A DNA stretch of 64,000 nt from Acidobacteriota bacterium (GTDB lineage: Bacteria; Acidobacteriota; Blastocatellia; Pyrinomonadales; Pyrinomonadaceae). The notes below the pieces were generated by a model. It worked only from the letters and a program-made list of their open reading frames with translations, was not told the DNA's origin and searched no databases. Shown one piece after another: positions 17,801 to 27,165 of this stretch. Position numbers and translations under genes: made by a program. Each line of letters starts with the position of its first letter. Positions within the stretch are counted from its first letter, which is position 1. The stretch lies in contig QQUY01000002.1 in the NCBI GenBank assembly GCA_003385635.1, positions 523,385 through 587,384 of the forward strand, in the 5' to 3' direction.

Positions 17801-17896
17801 AAGATAACTATTGAATCCGCACCAGAGAATGAAGCAGAACGAATAAAAGCTATCACTAAGATCCTGGATGAGGCTAAGAGGCGAAATGCAAAATAA
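14861..17896 (+). CDS. VirD4/TraG-like ATPase with C-terminal PD-(D/E)xK-type domain
   Basis: The 1011-aa protein has an N-terminal region of about 390 residues without a recognised domain. The P-loop core follows: Walker A GASGSGKS (residues 416-423), CVLDPHGDLIDD, Walker B in VYMDEFHNF (Asp658, Glu659) and a LVLAHQEFRQL sensor region. A Lys-rich linker leads to a C-terminal domain of about 150 residues. There, KVDVALE (Asp882) and IGCEIAITN (Glu895) match the acidic core of PD-(D/E)xK nucleases, with Ala-Ile in place of the usual Lys. The ATPase core is paralogous to the 5864-7102 product. DNA pumping linked to a nuclease-like domain fits conjugation-type processing or DNA restriction. It sits in the Ubl operon, overlapping the recombinase-like gene by 11 bases. 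Confidence 0.75.
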   Translation: MRENTKQQRQTVALVDAFTKWEKALRGWQVFDYAVALEPVFKHVKVSSRIQAPITDDAKVGGNVSRLLMRKKVDFGESAGQAKEAEPEVVKPKAFYRKEPLTELQILLPNDFETSPNAVSQFISSLSSIKSPLSFELLADSKEVILQLACDGAIAGFLRNQLNTFFPDAIISEHAGTLENHFRNRDQTVIADFGLKHSFLFPLQTFRKYTPDPLTGLISVLGNLGENQNAVVQVLFQATQSAWDTEVNKAISNKGLRAHLNDNNPRFVSSLKEKLSAPLFACSIRIAVSAANREQAWQTLRQIGGNCRTFSSGNGNELIALRNDIASHNNHFLSLLSRTTYRSGMLLNISELNSIIHPPSGPIDVERFQRNKNLTKSAPEIARHGNLVLGDNNHAGKSTTVSLSEDQRVKHTHMIGASGSGKSNLMLNLIAQDLENGKGLCVLDPHGDLIDDVVSRIPENRTGDVILFDPSDADFPIGFNILRANSELEKTLLSSDLTATFKRFSTSWGDVMDAVLSNAILAIIDSDDGGTLFDLKRFLVEKDFRDGILKSTNDESIRYFWNNEFPLISGKPQSSILIRLDTFLRQRLIRNIVCQKESKVDFRDIMDNQKVLLIKLSQGAIGEENSHLLGSLMVSKLHQIALSRQDSRQRPFFSVYMDEFHNFITPSMESILSGVRKYNIGLVLAHQEFRQLLSRNQEVASSVLSNCYTRICFRLAEADSERLAKGFTFFDGKSLQNLGVGEAIVRIERAEYDFNMTTDLTKQVEATAASERHSEVLVESRQKYAASRERVEKELGIEFLVASSSTKKHKDGNKIKPVTKKEKQKLSSGKKARDRESGDSPFQDRGHAKHVYIQKLLKRIGERSGFVSNIEQQVFGGAGKVDVALEKDGLRIGCEIAITNSVEYEISNIQKCFAAGFEHVAVVSEDEQHLAKIRKYSSELVSGLQKEKLHFLSPENFHHFLDSVTNTKIGSETGSRVKGYKITIESAPENEAERIKAITKILDEAKRRNAK

Positions 17897-18818
17897 TCAA
17901 AGTAAAGATTCGGATCCGCAAAGTCCTGTAAAGGAGGTCGGCGGAGTTGCGCCTTTTGGATATAAATGGCTCGAAGGTCAGCTTTTAGTCGACGAGGAGG
18001 AAGCTCCGATACGGCGATTGATATATGAGCTGTTTCTGAAACACAAAAGAAAGAAGACTGTTGCGAGGATTCTAAATGAGACCGGACACCGAACCAGAAA
18101 AGGAGCACGGTTCTCCGATACAACAATCGATCGTTTGATTCGCGATTCAACCGCAAAAGGAATTCGAACTGTAAAGGGCAGAGCCGTTACGGTTGATCCA
18201 ATTGTTGAAACAGCTATTTGGGAAAGGGCAAATAACATCCTTGGAAAAACGAGAAAGCCTGCGAAACAGTCAGCCACTATTTTCTCCGGCTTAGTCTTCT
18301 GTAATTGCGGTAAACCTATGGTACGCCGAAAGAGTGCGAAAACATTTTCGTGTGCACTATGCGGTACCAAAATCGAAACATCAATCATTGAAGAGGCGTT
18401 TGCAGAACGAAACAGTGCGATAATCCTTTCGGGACGAAAGGATTCAATTGGAGAAAACTGGAACATCCTTACAAAACGTGAAAAACAAATAGTGGCTGAA
18501 AACCTTATAAATCGAATTGTGATAGAGAGGGATACGATTAGATTCGAATATAGAATTAATACTAATTCATTTAAAACGGCGTTTGAATGGCAACAAAACC
18601 GTGGAGGGACGGAAGTTCCGGCCGGCGGTTACCGGAAATCAGAACTGGAAGAACCCTTGCTCAGCGAAACAGAAGCAGCACAATTGCTCGGAATCTCCAG
18701 AATGACACTACATAGATGGCGAAAGGCCAACAAAATCAAGTACTTTCAAGTAGGATCAAGGATCTTGTACTCCAAGGAAAAACACCTAAATTCGTTCCTC
18801 AGAGACAGAGAAAAATGA
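17886..18818 (+). CDS. serine-recombinase-like protein without catalytic domain, fused to a C-terminal helix-turn-helix
   Basis: The 310-aa protein begins directly in the recombinase DNA-binding domain (VAPFGYKWLEGQLLVDEEEAP, then ARILNETGHRTRKG and a DRLIRDSTAKGI segment). It continues with a zinc ribbon (CNCGKPM and CALC). The N-terminal resolvase domain with its nucleophilic Ser is absent. The upstream sequence is occupied by the ATPase gene, with no catalytic remnant. The last 55 residues form an excisionase/MerR-like helix-turn-helix (SETEAAQLLGISRMTLHRWRK, ending in a strand). Such a protein could bind att-like sites without cutting, for example as a directionality factor or target selector for the recombinase at 1608. 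The ATG at 17886 is preferred over 17868 because of its position after GAGG. Confidence 0.7.
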   Translation: MQNNQSKDSDPQSPVKEVGGVAPFGYKWLEGQLLVDEEEAPIRRLIYELFLKHKRKKTVARILNETGHRTRKGARFSDTTIDRLIRDSTAKGIRTVKGRAVTVDPIVETAIWERANNILGKTRKPAKQSATIFSGLVFCNCGKPMVRRKSAKTFSCALCGTKIETSIIEEAFAERNSAIILSGRKDSIGENWNILTKREKQIVAENLINRIVIERDTIRFEYRINTNSFKTAFEWQQNRGGTEVPAGGYRKSELEEPLLSETEAAQLLGISRMTLHRWRKANKIKYFQVGSRILYSKEKHLNSFLRDREK

Positions 18819-18896
18819 GCTTGGAATGCTCTTTTCAGCACCGGACGGTCAAGATAGCACGCTGAGTGTTAGGAAACTTTTTAGGAAAACAACAAA

Positions 18897-18919
18897 AGCC
18901 CGACCATGTTGGTCGGGCT
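18897..18919 (-). terminator. terminator of tRNA-Asn
   Basis: AGCCCGACCA at 18897-18906 and TGGTCGGGCT at 18910-18919 form a perfect 10-bp stem with a 3-base loop. On the minus strand it is followed by a T-rich run (TTTGTTGTTTT). It marks the chromosomal side, so the accessory block should end between 18819 and about 18890. Confidence 0.75.
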
Positions 18920-18935
18920 AACTTGTTGATTAAAT

Positions 18936-19010
<75 letters not shown>

Positions 19011-19020
19011 ATAAATAGCG

Positions 19021-19040
19021 GCCTTCCGCGGACGGAAGGC
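19021..19040. repeat. short perfect palindrome upstream of tRNA-Asn
   Basis: GCCTTCCG at 19021-19028 pairs with CGGAAGGC at 19033-19040 around CGGA. It may be a REP-like element or a terminator stem from the right. The rest of the space up to 19207 shows no gene. Confidence 0.5.
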
Positions 19041-19207
19041 GAACATTTTTTATAACATCCGTACCCCCAAATTGCAACCGCTTCCGGCCGCCCGCTCAGA
19101 CCTTCCGAGCCTGGGACACAAGCCCGGAAGAAGGCCGTTTTAATCCACGTGAATTGCTGTTATCTTATACGCGGTTTCGGTACTAACTGCGATCCGGATC
19201 GGCCCGA

Positions 19208-19897
19208 ATGGATATCTCCGTTATCATCCCAACTTACAATGAGGAACAGACGATCGGCAAGACACTCGATGCCATCTCGCGGCTCGTCAACGTGTCGGAG
19301 CTCGTCATCGTCGACGGGGGATCGACGGACCGCACGCTAGATATCGCTGAGACCCACGAGAAGATCAAGAACACGCAGATAGTGAGCTTCGGCAGGCCCA
19401 GCCGCGGACTGCAGATGCACCTTGGGACAGAGCACGCCACGGGTGACATCTTCTGGTTTGTCTACGCCGATGCCCGTCCCGTTCAGGGATCCGGCAGCCA
19501 GATAAAGAAGTTCATGAAAATGGAAGAGGTTTCCGGAGGCCACTTCGAGGTCTATTTCAAAGGCGGATCGATCTTCGCCCGAATGATGACGGCCCTCGTG
19601 AACCAGGCGCATACTTCCAGTCTTGTATATGGCGAAACAGCGATCTTCACCAGCCGTGAGATGTACGAACGGGCCGGAGGCTTTCGGGACCTGCCGAAAT
19701 TCGAGGATGTCGATTTTGGAAAGAGGCTGCTTAAACTCGGCCGCCTTGTTTATATAGACAGGCCGGTCGAGATCTCGGACCGGCGATTCGGCAAAGGCTA
19801 CTGGTGGCGATTCCTGAAGTGGATCGTCAGGCAGTCGTTCTACTCGCTCGGAATTCCGCCAAGGTTCTTGTCGAGGGCATACCTGCCTAACAGGTGA
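19208..19897 (+). CDS. family 2 glycosyltransferase
   Basis: The 229-aa protein has the GT-A start (ISVIIPTYNEEQTI), VDGGSTDRT as nucleotide-sugar loop, and VYADARPV in the place of the metal-binding acidic motif. An acceptor-site FEDVDFGKRLL follows. It resembles the short glycosyltransferases of the rSAM/selenodomain-associated type (TIGR04283-like). The donor and acceptor sugars cannot be read from sequence. The rpiA gene begins 4 bases after its stop, so the two are probably co-transcribed. It is the first chromosomal gene after the tRNA. Confidence 0.8.
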   Translation: MDISVIIPTYNEEQTIGKTLDAISRLVNVSELVIVDGGSTDRTLDIAETHEKIKNTQIVSFGRPSRGLQMHLGTEHATGDIFWFVYADARPVQGSGSQIKKFMKMEEVSGGHFEVYFKGGSIFARMMTALVNQAHTSSLVYGETAIFTSREMYERAGGFRDLPKFEDVDFGKRLLKLGRLVYIDRPVEISDRRFGKGYWWRFLKWIVRQSFYSLGIPPRFLSRAYLPNR

Positions 19898-19901
19898 ACA
19901 A

Positions 19902-20636
19902 ATGGGTGACAGCACAAAGGAGAAACAGCTCGCGGCTCAAGAGGCCGTAAAACTTGTCGAGGACGGAATGACGCTAGGGCTTGGAACAGGTTCGACGGCG
20001 TATTTTGCGATCGAGGAGATCGGGCAGAAGGTCCGCAACGGCTTTTCATTGAAGGCGGTTCCCACATCAGCCCGAACGGAAGAACAAGCGCGGGGCCTGG
20101 GGATAGAACTGGTTTCGATCGACGATGTAGATTCGATCGACCTGACGATCGACGGAACCGACGAGTTCGACGACGACCTGAACCTGATCAAGGGCGGAGG
20201 AGGCGCGCTACTGAAAGAAAAGATGGTGGCGCGGATCACAGACCGGCAGGTGATCATCGCAGATTCTACCAAGCACGTTGAACGGCTCGGCGCTTTCAAG
20301 ATCCCGGTTGAAGTCCTTCCTTTCACGGTCAATTACGTCAAATCGATGATCGATGAATCGGGCGGAATTGGGCACATTCGTATGAACGGAGACGATTTCT
20401 ATCTGACCGATGAGAAGAACTACATCGTCGATGCGGACTACGGACTGATGGAAGACCCGTACGAGATATCTGACTTTCTGAATGACATTGAAGGCGTCGT
20501 CTGCAACGGCCTCTTCCTGGACCTCGCCGAGATCGTGATCATCGGCAAGGACGACTCGGTGGTCACTTACGAAAGGGAAGCCGATGACGAAGAGCCGGAC
20601 GAAGAAGAGGGTACCGAAGAGCGTTTGTTTGCGTGA
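19902..20636 (+). CDS. rpiA: ribose-5-phosphate isomerase A
   Basis: RpiA interconverts ribose-5-phosphate and ribulose-5-phosphate in the pentose phosphate pathway. The 244-aa product shows the family motifs GLGTGSTAYFAIEE, VPTSARTEEQARGLG, the acidic DGTDEFDDDLNLIKGGGGA block and LKEKMVA. The core ends near residue 225. The last 18 residues are a very acidic tail (EADDEEPDEEEG) beyond the usual length. It lies directly after the glycosyltransferase gene. Confidence 0.93.
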   Translation: MGDSTKEKQLAAQEAVKLVEDGMTLGLGTGSTAYFAIEEIGQKVRNGFSLKAVPTSARTEEQARGLGIELVSIDDVDSIDLTIDGTDEFDDDLNLIKGGGGALLKEKMVARITDRQVIIADSTKHVERLGAFKIPVEVLPFTVNYVKSMIDESGGIGHIRMNGDDFYLTDEKNYIVDADYGLMEDPYEISDFLNDIEGVVCNGLFLDLAEIVIIGKDDSVVTYEREADDEEPDEEEGTEERLFA

Positions 20637-20795
20637 CTTCGAGTTTCGAGGATCAGGTATCAGGTATCGATCCTCCGAGTTGCGAGACTGGATTCTGACT
20701 GGCACCTACTTCGACAACTTGAGGATAGCTGATTCTCGCACTCCGTCACGGTCGAGCTAAAGACACCTGATCCTTGATCCCTGATACATGCCAAA

Positions 20796-21179
20796 ATGGA
20801 GTTCGCAACAAAAATCGCGTTTATCGCAGTCGGCGGGGCCGCCGGCGCGGTGGCTCGTCATCTGGTCAATATCTCGCCGCTCAAGGACATACCCGGCGGT
20901 TTTCCTTATCCGACGTTCACGGTCAACGTTCTCGGATCGTTTCTAATCGGTGTAGGGTTTATTGTGTTCGCCGACCACATAGAGATCAGTGAAGGTTTGC
21001 GGTTCGGACTTCTTGTGGGGTTCCTTGGAGCATTTACTACATTCTCGACCTTCGAACTCGAGATCTGGAGCCTCGTAAAGGCAGAAAACTACCTGCTTGC
21101 ATTCCTGTACGTGCTACTCAGCGTCGTAACAGGGTTCATCGCATTTCTTTTCGGGGTTTTCCTGGCAAGAAAGATCTGA
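20796..21179 (+). CDS. crcB: fluoride channel CrcB/FluC
   Basis: The 127-aa product has four membrane helices and the family motifs GGAAGAVARHLV, PTFTVNVLGSFLIG and GFLGAFTTFSTFELE. These line the pore and the Na+ site in dimeric Fluc channels, which export fluoride. A fluoride riboswitch was looked for in the 159-base leader and not seen. That leader instead holds ATCAGGTATC-type short repeats. The gene is convergent with purK, with only 5 bases between the stops. Confidence 0.92.
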   Translation: MEFATKIAFIAVGGAAGAVARHLVNISPLKDIPGGFPYPTFTVNVLGSFLIGVGFIVFADHIEISEGLRFGLLVGFLGAFTTFSTFELEIWSLVKAENYLLAFLYVLLSVVTGFIAFLFGVFLARKI

Positions 21180-21184
21180 CGTGT

Positions 21185-22321
21185 TCAGGCAGTTTTCAGG
21201 ACCAAAGATTCTCTTGCTGCCGCGAGAATTCTGACTGCTTCGTGGGGGGAATCGGCCATCGCCGTGATATGCCCCATCTTCCTTCCGTGACGAGCTTCCG
21301 CCTTTCCGTATAGGTGCAGTTTCACGTCAGGATCCTCGAGCACGCGCGTCCAGTCCGGTTCGCCTTTCTTCCACAGATCGCCAAGTAGATTTGCCATTGC
21401 CGCTGGTTTGATCAGCTCGGTCGATCCCAGCGGCAGCCCGCAAACCGCCCTCACCTGCTGTTCGAACTGACAAGTTACGGACGCATCGAACGTAAGGTGG
21501 CCCGAGTTGTGGGGACGCGGCGCGATCTCGTTCACAAGAAGGCCGCCGTTCCGCTCGACAAAGAACTCGACGCATAGCGTGCCAACGTAATCGAACGCCT
21601 CCGCGATCCCCCGGGCTATCATGACGGCCTCGTCCCGGAGTTTGCTCGTTACCTCGCCGGGAGAAAACGAAATATCGAGAATGTGATTGACGTGGTCGTT
21701 CTCGGTTATCCCGTAATGGCTGAAATACCCGTCTTGCGCACGTGCGGCCACCACTGAGACTTCTTTTTCGAAATCGACGAAGGCTTCCAGGATCGCTTCC
21801 TTTCCGCCGATGCCCTCAAATGCTGGTTCGCAATCTTCGGCTGAACGAATCTTGGCCTGTCCCTTTCCGTCATACCCGAATCCCGCGGTCTTGAGAACAG
21901 ATGGTGTTCCCAGATCCTCGATTGCCTGGTACAGCTCGTCTAGGCTCGTAACGTGCCGGAATGGCGCAACTGGAAATCCGTTTTCATCCAGAAAGGTCTT
22001 TTCGCGAAGACGGTTCTGGGTGGTGTGGAGAACGTCGCCTCGAGGATGGACCGGGACGAATTCGGCCGCCGTCTCGATCGTCTTTGAAGGTACGTTTTCA
22101 AATTCAAAGGTTACGACATCGACTTCGCCGGCGAATTCCCGTACCCGCCCAAGATCCTCGTAATCGGCGGCGATCTCAAAATCGGAGATATGTCCTGTCG
22201 GCGTGTCGCTTACCGGAGAATACGTGTGAACGCGGTAACCCAGCTTGCGCGCCTCGATAGCGAACATGCGGCCAAGCTGGCCAGAGCCAAAGACGCCTAT
22301 TGTCGAACCTGGAGGGATCAT
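21185..22321 (-). CDS. purK: 5-(carboxyamino)imidazole ribonucleotide synthase
   Basis: PurK is the ATP-grasp enzyme that makes N5-CAIR from AIR, ATP and bicarbonate in purine synthesis. The 378-aa product has the N-terminal IGVFGSGQLGRMFAIEA loop, the ATP-grasp segment VLKTAGFGYDGKGQ, and the metal and ADP region FFVERNGGLLVNEIAPRPHNSGH, all characteristic. It is co-directional with purE, but the two are separated by 335 bases of palindromic repeats, which is unusual since the pair is normally adjacent. Confidence 0.95.
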   Translation of the reverse strand: MIPPGSTIGVFGSGQLGRMFAIEARKLGYRVHTYSPVSDTPTGHISDFEIAADYEDLGRVREFAGEVDVVTFEFENVPSKTIETAAEFVPVHPRGDVLHTTQNRLREKTFLDENGFPVAPFRHVTSLDELYQAIEDLGTPSVLKTAGFGYDGKGQAKIRSAEDCEPAFEGIGGKEAILEAFVDFEKEVSVVAARAQDGYFSHYGITENDHVNHILDISFSPGEVTSKLRDEAVMIARGIAEAFDYVGTLCVEFFVERNGGLLVNEIAPRPHNSGHLTFDASVTCQFEQQVRAVCGLPLGSTELIKPAAMANLLGDLWKKGEPDWTRVLEDPDVKLHLYGKAEARHGRKMGHITAMADSPHEAVRILAAARESLVLKTA

Positions 22322-22656
22322 GATCTAACCACGAAGGACAAAGAGTAACACGAAGGAAGAAACTGTAACATCGCGAGGTTAAATTTCCGTTTCTGTTCTT
22401 CTTTCTTTGTAGGTCGAGGCTCCGTAGGAGCCAAATGTCTGTAGCAATGAAATACAGAAACATTCGAGGGCTCAGGTAGGAGCCCTACACGCGTTTCCAA
22501 AATTCAGCTCCTGACGGAGCTGACCGCCCGATCTTCAATTTTCTACAGACATTGTGCCCCTAACAGGGCAGGATGTGGGTTAGGGACGCGAAGCTATTAA
22601 CATAAGGCTCCGATGGAGCCGGAGGATGCTAAAGGCGTTCCAGCGTTCTGACCCGA
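22322..22656. repeat. cluster of four REP-like palindromes between purE and purK
   Basis: Four short palindromes of one style lie here: GGCTCCGTAGGAGCC (22418-22432), GGGCTC...GAGCCC (22468-22485), CAGCTC...GAGCTG (22505-22522) and GGCTCCGATGGAGCC (22606-22620). No gene is present. The shared GGCTCC/GGAGCC theme suggests one repeat family. Confidence 0.65.
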
Positions 22657-23145
22657 TCAGCTCTTCAATTCAGAATCGAGGACCTTCGCTGTTTGAGCGT
22701 CCCGGAACTTTCGAAGCTTTTCGCGGAGCTCTGGGCGGGAGTTGGAAAGAATAGCAATCGCAAGCAATGCGGCGTTCTTGGCTCCTGCATCGCCGATAGC
22801 AAGCGTGCCGACAGGCACTCCGGCGGGCATCTGGGCAATGGACAGAAGCGAATCGATGCCCGAGAGTGCGCGGCTCTTCACAGGAACCCCGAGAACCGGA
22901 AGTACGGTCTGCGAGGCTGTCATTCCCGGGAGATGGGCAGCTCCCCCCGCGCCCGCGATGATCACCTCGATCCCGCGGTCCTCAGCGGATTTGGCAAACT
23001 CAAACAGGAGATCAGGTGTCCGATGCGCGGAAACGACCTCGCATTCGTGCGGAACGCCAAAGTCTTCGAGAATGTCGGCAGCGTTCTTCATCGTCCCCCA
23101 ATCGGACGTGCTGCCCATTATCACTGCTACGAGAGGTTCAGACAT
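22657..23145 (-). CDS. purE: N5-carboxyaminoimidazole ribonucleotide mutase
   Basis: PurE converts N5-CAIR to CAIR. The 162-aa product carries the signature [13 protein letters not shown], the [11 protein letters not shown] motif with the catalytic His, and [12 protein letters not shown], with VPVKS and [11 protein letters not shown] following. Length and motifs are those of class I PurE. It is upstream of purK on the same strand. Confidence 0.96.
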   Translation of the reverse strand: MSEPLVAVIMGSTSDWGTMKNAADILEDFGVPHECEVVSAHRTPDLLFEFAKSAEDRGIEVIIAGAGGAAHLPGMTASQTVLPVLGVPVKSRALSGIDSLLSIAQMPAGVPVGTLAIGDAGAKNAALLAIAILSNSRPELREKLRKFRDAQTAKVLDSELKS

Positions 23146-23472
23146 TGTTAGTCAGGAGTTTGACACAGATGAACACGGATAAATCTGATAGCCCAACAAT
23201 CCGTGGTCGAAGTTTCCATCAGAATCCTAGCATTCTATATAGTTCCTACCTTCTATCCTAATTCATCCGTGTTCATCCGCGTCCAGATTCTTCAACTTCC
23301 TGTAAAGGCGAGTCGCTTCGCGACTGTTTTCCTTCACGGTACGTTGCACAGGGTATGACGCTAAGGTTTATCTGCGGGTAAATGCAGGCCGTCGCTTTGC
23401 GACTTGGGAATCCTTTTTCGGTTCTCGACTCACAGGAGCACAATGTTCTCCTGAAGATCCAATTCTCAATTT
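23146..23472. repeat. gene-free stretch with an inverted GATGAACACGGAT repeat
   Basis: GATGAACACGGAT at 23168-23180 and its exact reverse complement at 23265-23277 form a 13-bp inverted repeat 84 bases apart. Two further palindromes, AGTCGCTTCGCGACT and GTCGCTTTGCGAC, lie near 23310 and 23393. No gene is seen. Confidence 0.6.
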
Positions 23473-24156
23473 TCAATCTAACAGGTCCAGCAGCGCCTCA
23501 GCCTTTTTCTTATACCCGTCGTCCTCGCGTTCGTGGTTCTTGTTCGCCGGCGTTTCGATGATCCAATCGAGCTGCTCACGGGCCTTCTCTTTCTTCCGCA
23601 TCGAGATGTAAAGTTCAGCAAGAAACAGGTGATTCAGAAAGAACTTGGGGCCGAGCTCCACGGCCTTCAGCAGATGCTTTTCCGATTTCTTGTTGTCGCC
23701 GATCGAGATCGGGAAACCGGGTGCCCTGTTGTATAGCCTTCCAAGGATCCTGTGCGGGCCGCCGTAAAAGAAGCCCTCGTCGGTTTCCATCACCCGTTCA
23801 ATCGTCTCCTTTATCGGGTTCACCAGAGAAAGGCTTTTCATAATTCCTTTCTCCTGACCGTAAGATCCCCAATTTGCCGCCAGCCAGAAACTCGCCTCGA
23901 CGCAGTCCTCGTCCAGTTCGACGCCTTGCTCTCCGTATTCCACGCCCTCGTTAAAATAGAAGAGTTTCTCGTCTGACTCGGCGTTCTCTCCGGTCCAGTA
24001 GTAGATCTCCGACAGAAGGCCGTAAGCCCAAGCGCATTCGTCGTCCTCATCAAGCAGGTCGAGAAGCTCGCCATTTGCTTCATCAAGGCTCTCGTCGTCG
24101 AGCTCGCGCTCATCGATCAATTTCCGGACTCGCAAGTAGATGTCTTCGTGTTTCAT
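23473..24156 (-). CDS. TPR-like helical repeat protein
   Basis: The 227-aa product is acidic and built of helical hairpins of tetratricopeptide type (for example CAWAYGLLSEIYYWTG, and KSEKHLLKAVELGPKFFLNH with KEKAREQLDWII). The HRILGRLYNRAPGFPISIG block resembles TatT-type TRAP transporter T components, which bind partners through TPRs. No signal peptide is visible, so a cytosolic location is likely. The ATG at 24156 is preferred over an in-frame TTG at 24165. It is divergent from icd. Confidence 0.6.
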   Translation of the reverse strand: MKHEDIYLRVRKLIDERELDDESLDEANGELLDLLDEDDECAWAYGLLSEIYYWTGENAESDEKLFYFNEGVEYGEQGVELDEDCVEASFWLAANWGSYGQEKGIMKSLSLVNPIKETIERVMETDEGFFYGGPHRILGRLYNRAPGFPISIGDNKKSEKHLLKAVELGPKFFLNHLFLAELYISMRKKEKAREQLDWIIETPANKNHEREDDGYKKKAEALLDLLD

Positions 24157-24237
24157 CCCCGTCAAAATTCAAACAGGTTCGAACGGCTCGTTATAAGTTG
24201 GGATTTGACATAAACTTGTTGAGAATAGCCCTATTGA

Positions 24238-26535
<2,298 letters not shown>

Positions 26536-26801
26536 TCCGGTTAGCGGCGGGCTTGCCCGCTGTCGTAAATCGTAAATTGTGAATCGCAAATAGTGGTCTT
26601 CTTTCGATCAAGCGGAGCTGATCGGAGCGCGGGCATCTCGCCTGCAATGGCCGCCAAGCGGCCGAACTTCCTTAGTTGACTGAAGTTTGTAAGTTGCAAT
26701 CGATGGTTGCAGTGCCAACTGTGTTCTCCGTGGTAATACTCCGTTAGAGGATCTCAAACCACGAAGGAACACGAAGAAAACCACTGGTCAATGACAATTG
26801 A
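26536..26801. other. gene-free stretch with repeat remnants
   Basis: No gene is seen. ACCACGAAGGAACACGAAG near 26759 resembles ACCACGAAGGACAAAG near 22327, pointing to a dispersed repeat. A GCCGCCAAGCGGC palindrome lies near 26650. Confidence 0.4.
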
Positions 26802-27089
26802 TCAATGATCGATGCCCTGAATCTTCCCCGCCAGGTCGAAGTCGTTCTGCGTCAGTCCGCCGGTGTCGTGGGTCGTCAGTTCGATCTCGACGTAGCCCCA
26901 TCCGAACTTGATATCCGGATGGTGATCGGCTTCTTCTGCGAACTCTCCTACCTTGTTCACGAAATCGAGGCTGAGAGCGAAATTCCTAAAATCGAAGCGC
27001 TTTTTCAGCCATTCGCCATCCACTTTCCAGCCTTCAAGTTTGGATAATCCTACGGCGATCTCCTCGTCGCTAAGTTTCCTGCGGCTCAT
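26802..27089 (-). CDS. phhB: pterin-4a-carbinolamine dehydratase
   Basis: The 95-aa product matches the pterin carbinolamine dehydratase family. This enzyme dehydrates 4a-hydroxytetrahydrobiopterin formed by aromatic amino acid hydroxylases. The signature EEADHHPDIKFGWGYVEI contains the catalytic His pair, and the third His is in LTTHDTGGLT. Length is normal. No phenylalanine hydroxylase gene is in the window, so the substrate pathway is not shown. Confidence 0.9.
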   Translation of the reverse strand: MSRRKLSDEEIAVGLSKLEGWKVDGEWLKKRFDFRNFALSLDFVNKVGEFAEEADHHPDIKFGWGYVEIELTTHDTGGLTQNDFDLAGKIQGIDH

Positions 27090-27165
27090 TCGTCACACTC
27101 CTTGATTTTGGATATACTTTCCGTAAAGTATATCCCTTTCGCCAAGGATTGACAGCGACCCCAAA

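Noticed and set aside
1..18850. Relaxase or type IV secretion genes expected with VirD4-like ATPases
   Set aside because: None was recognised in the accessory block, so I do not call it a conjugative element.
20637..20795. Fluoride riboswitch ahead of crcB
   Set aside because: The conserved crcB-motif bases were not found; only short ATCAGGTATC-type repeats are there.
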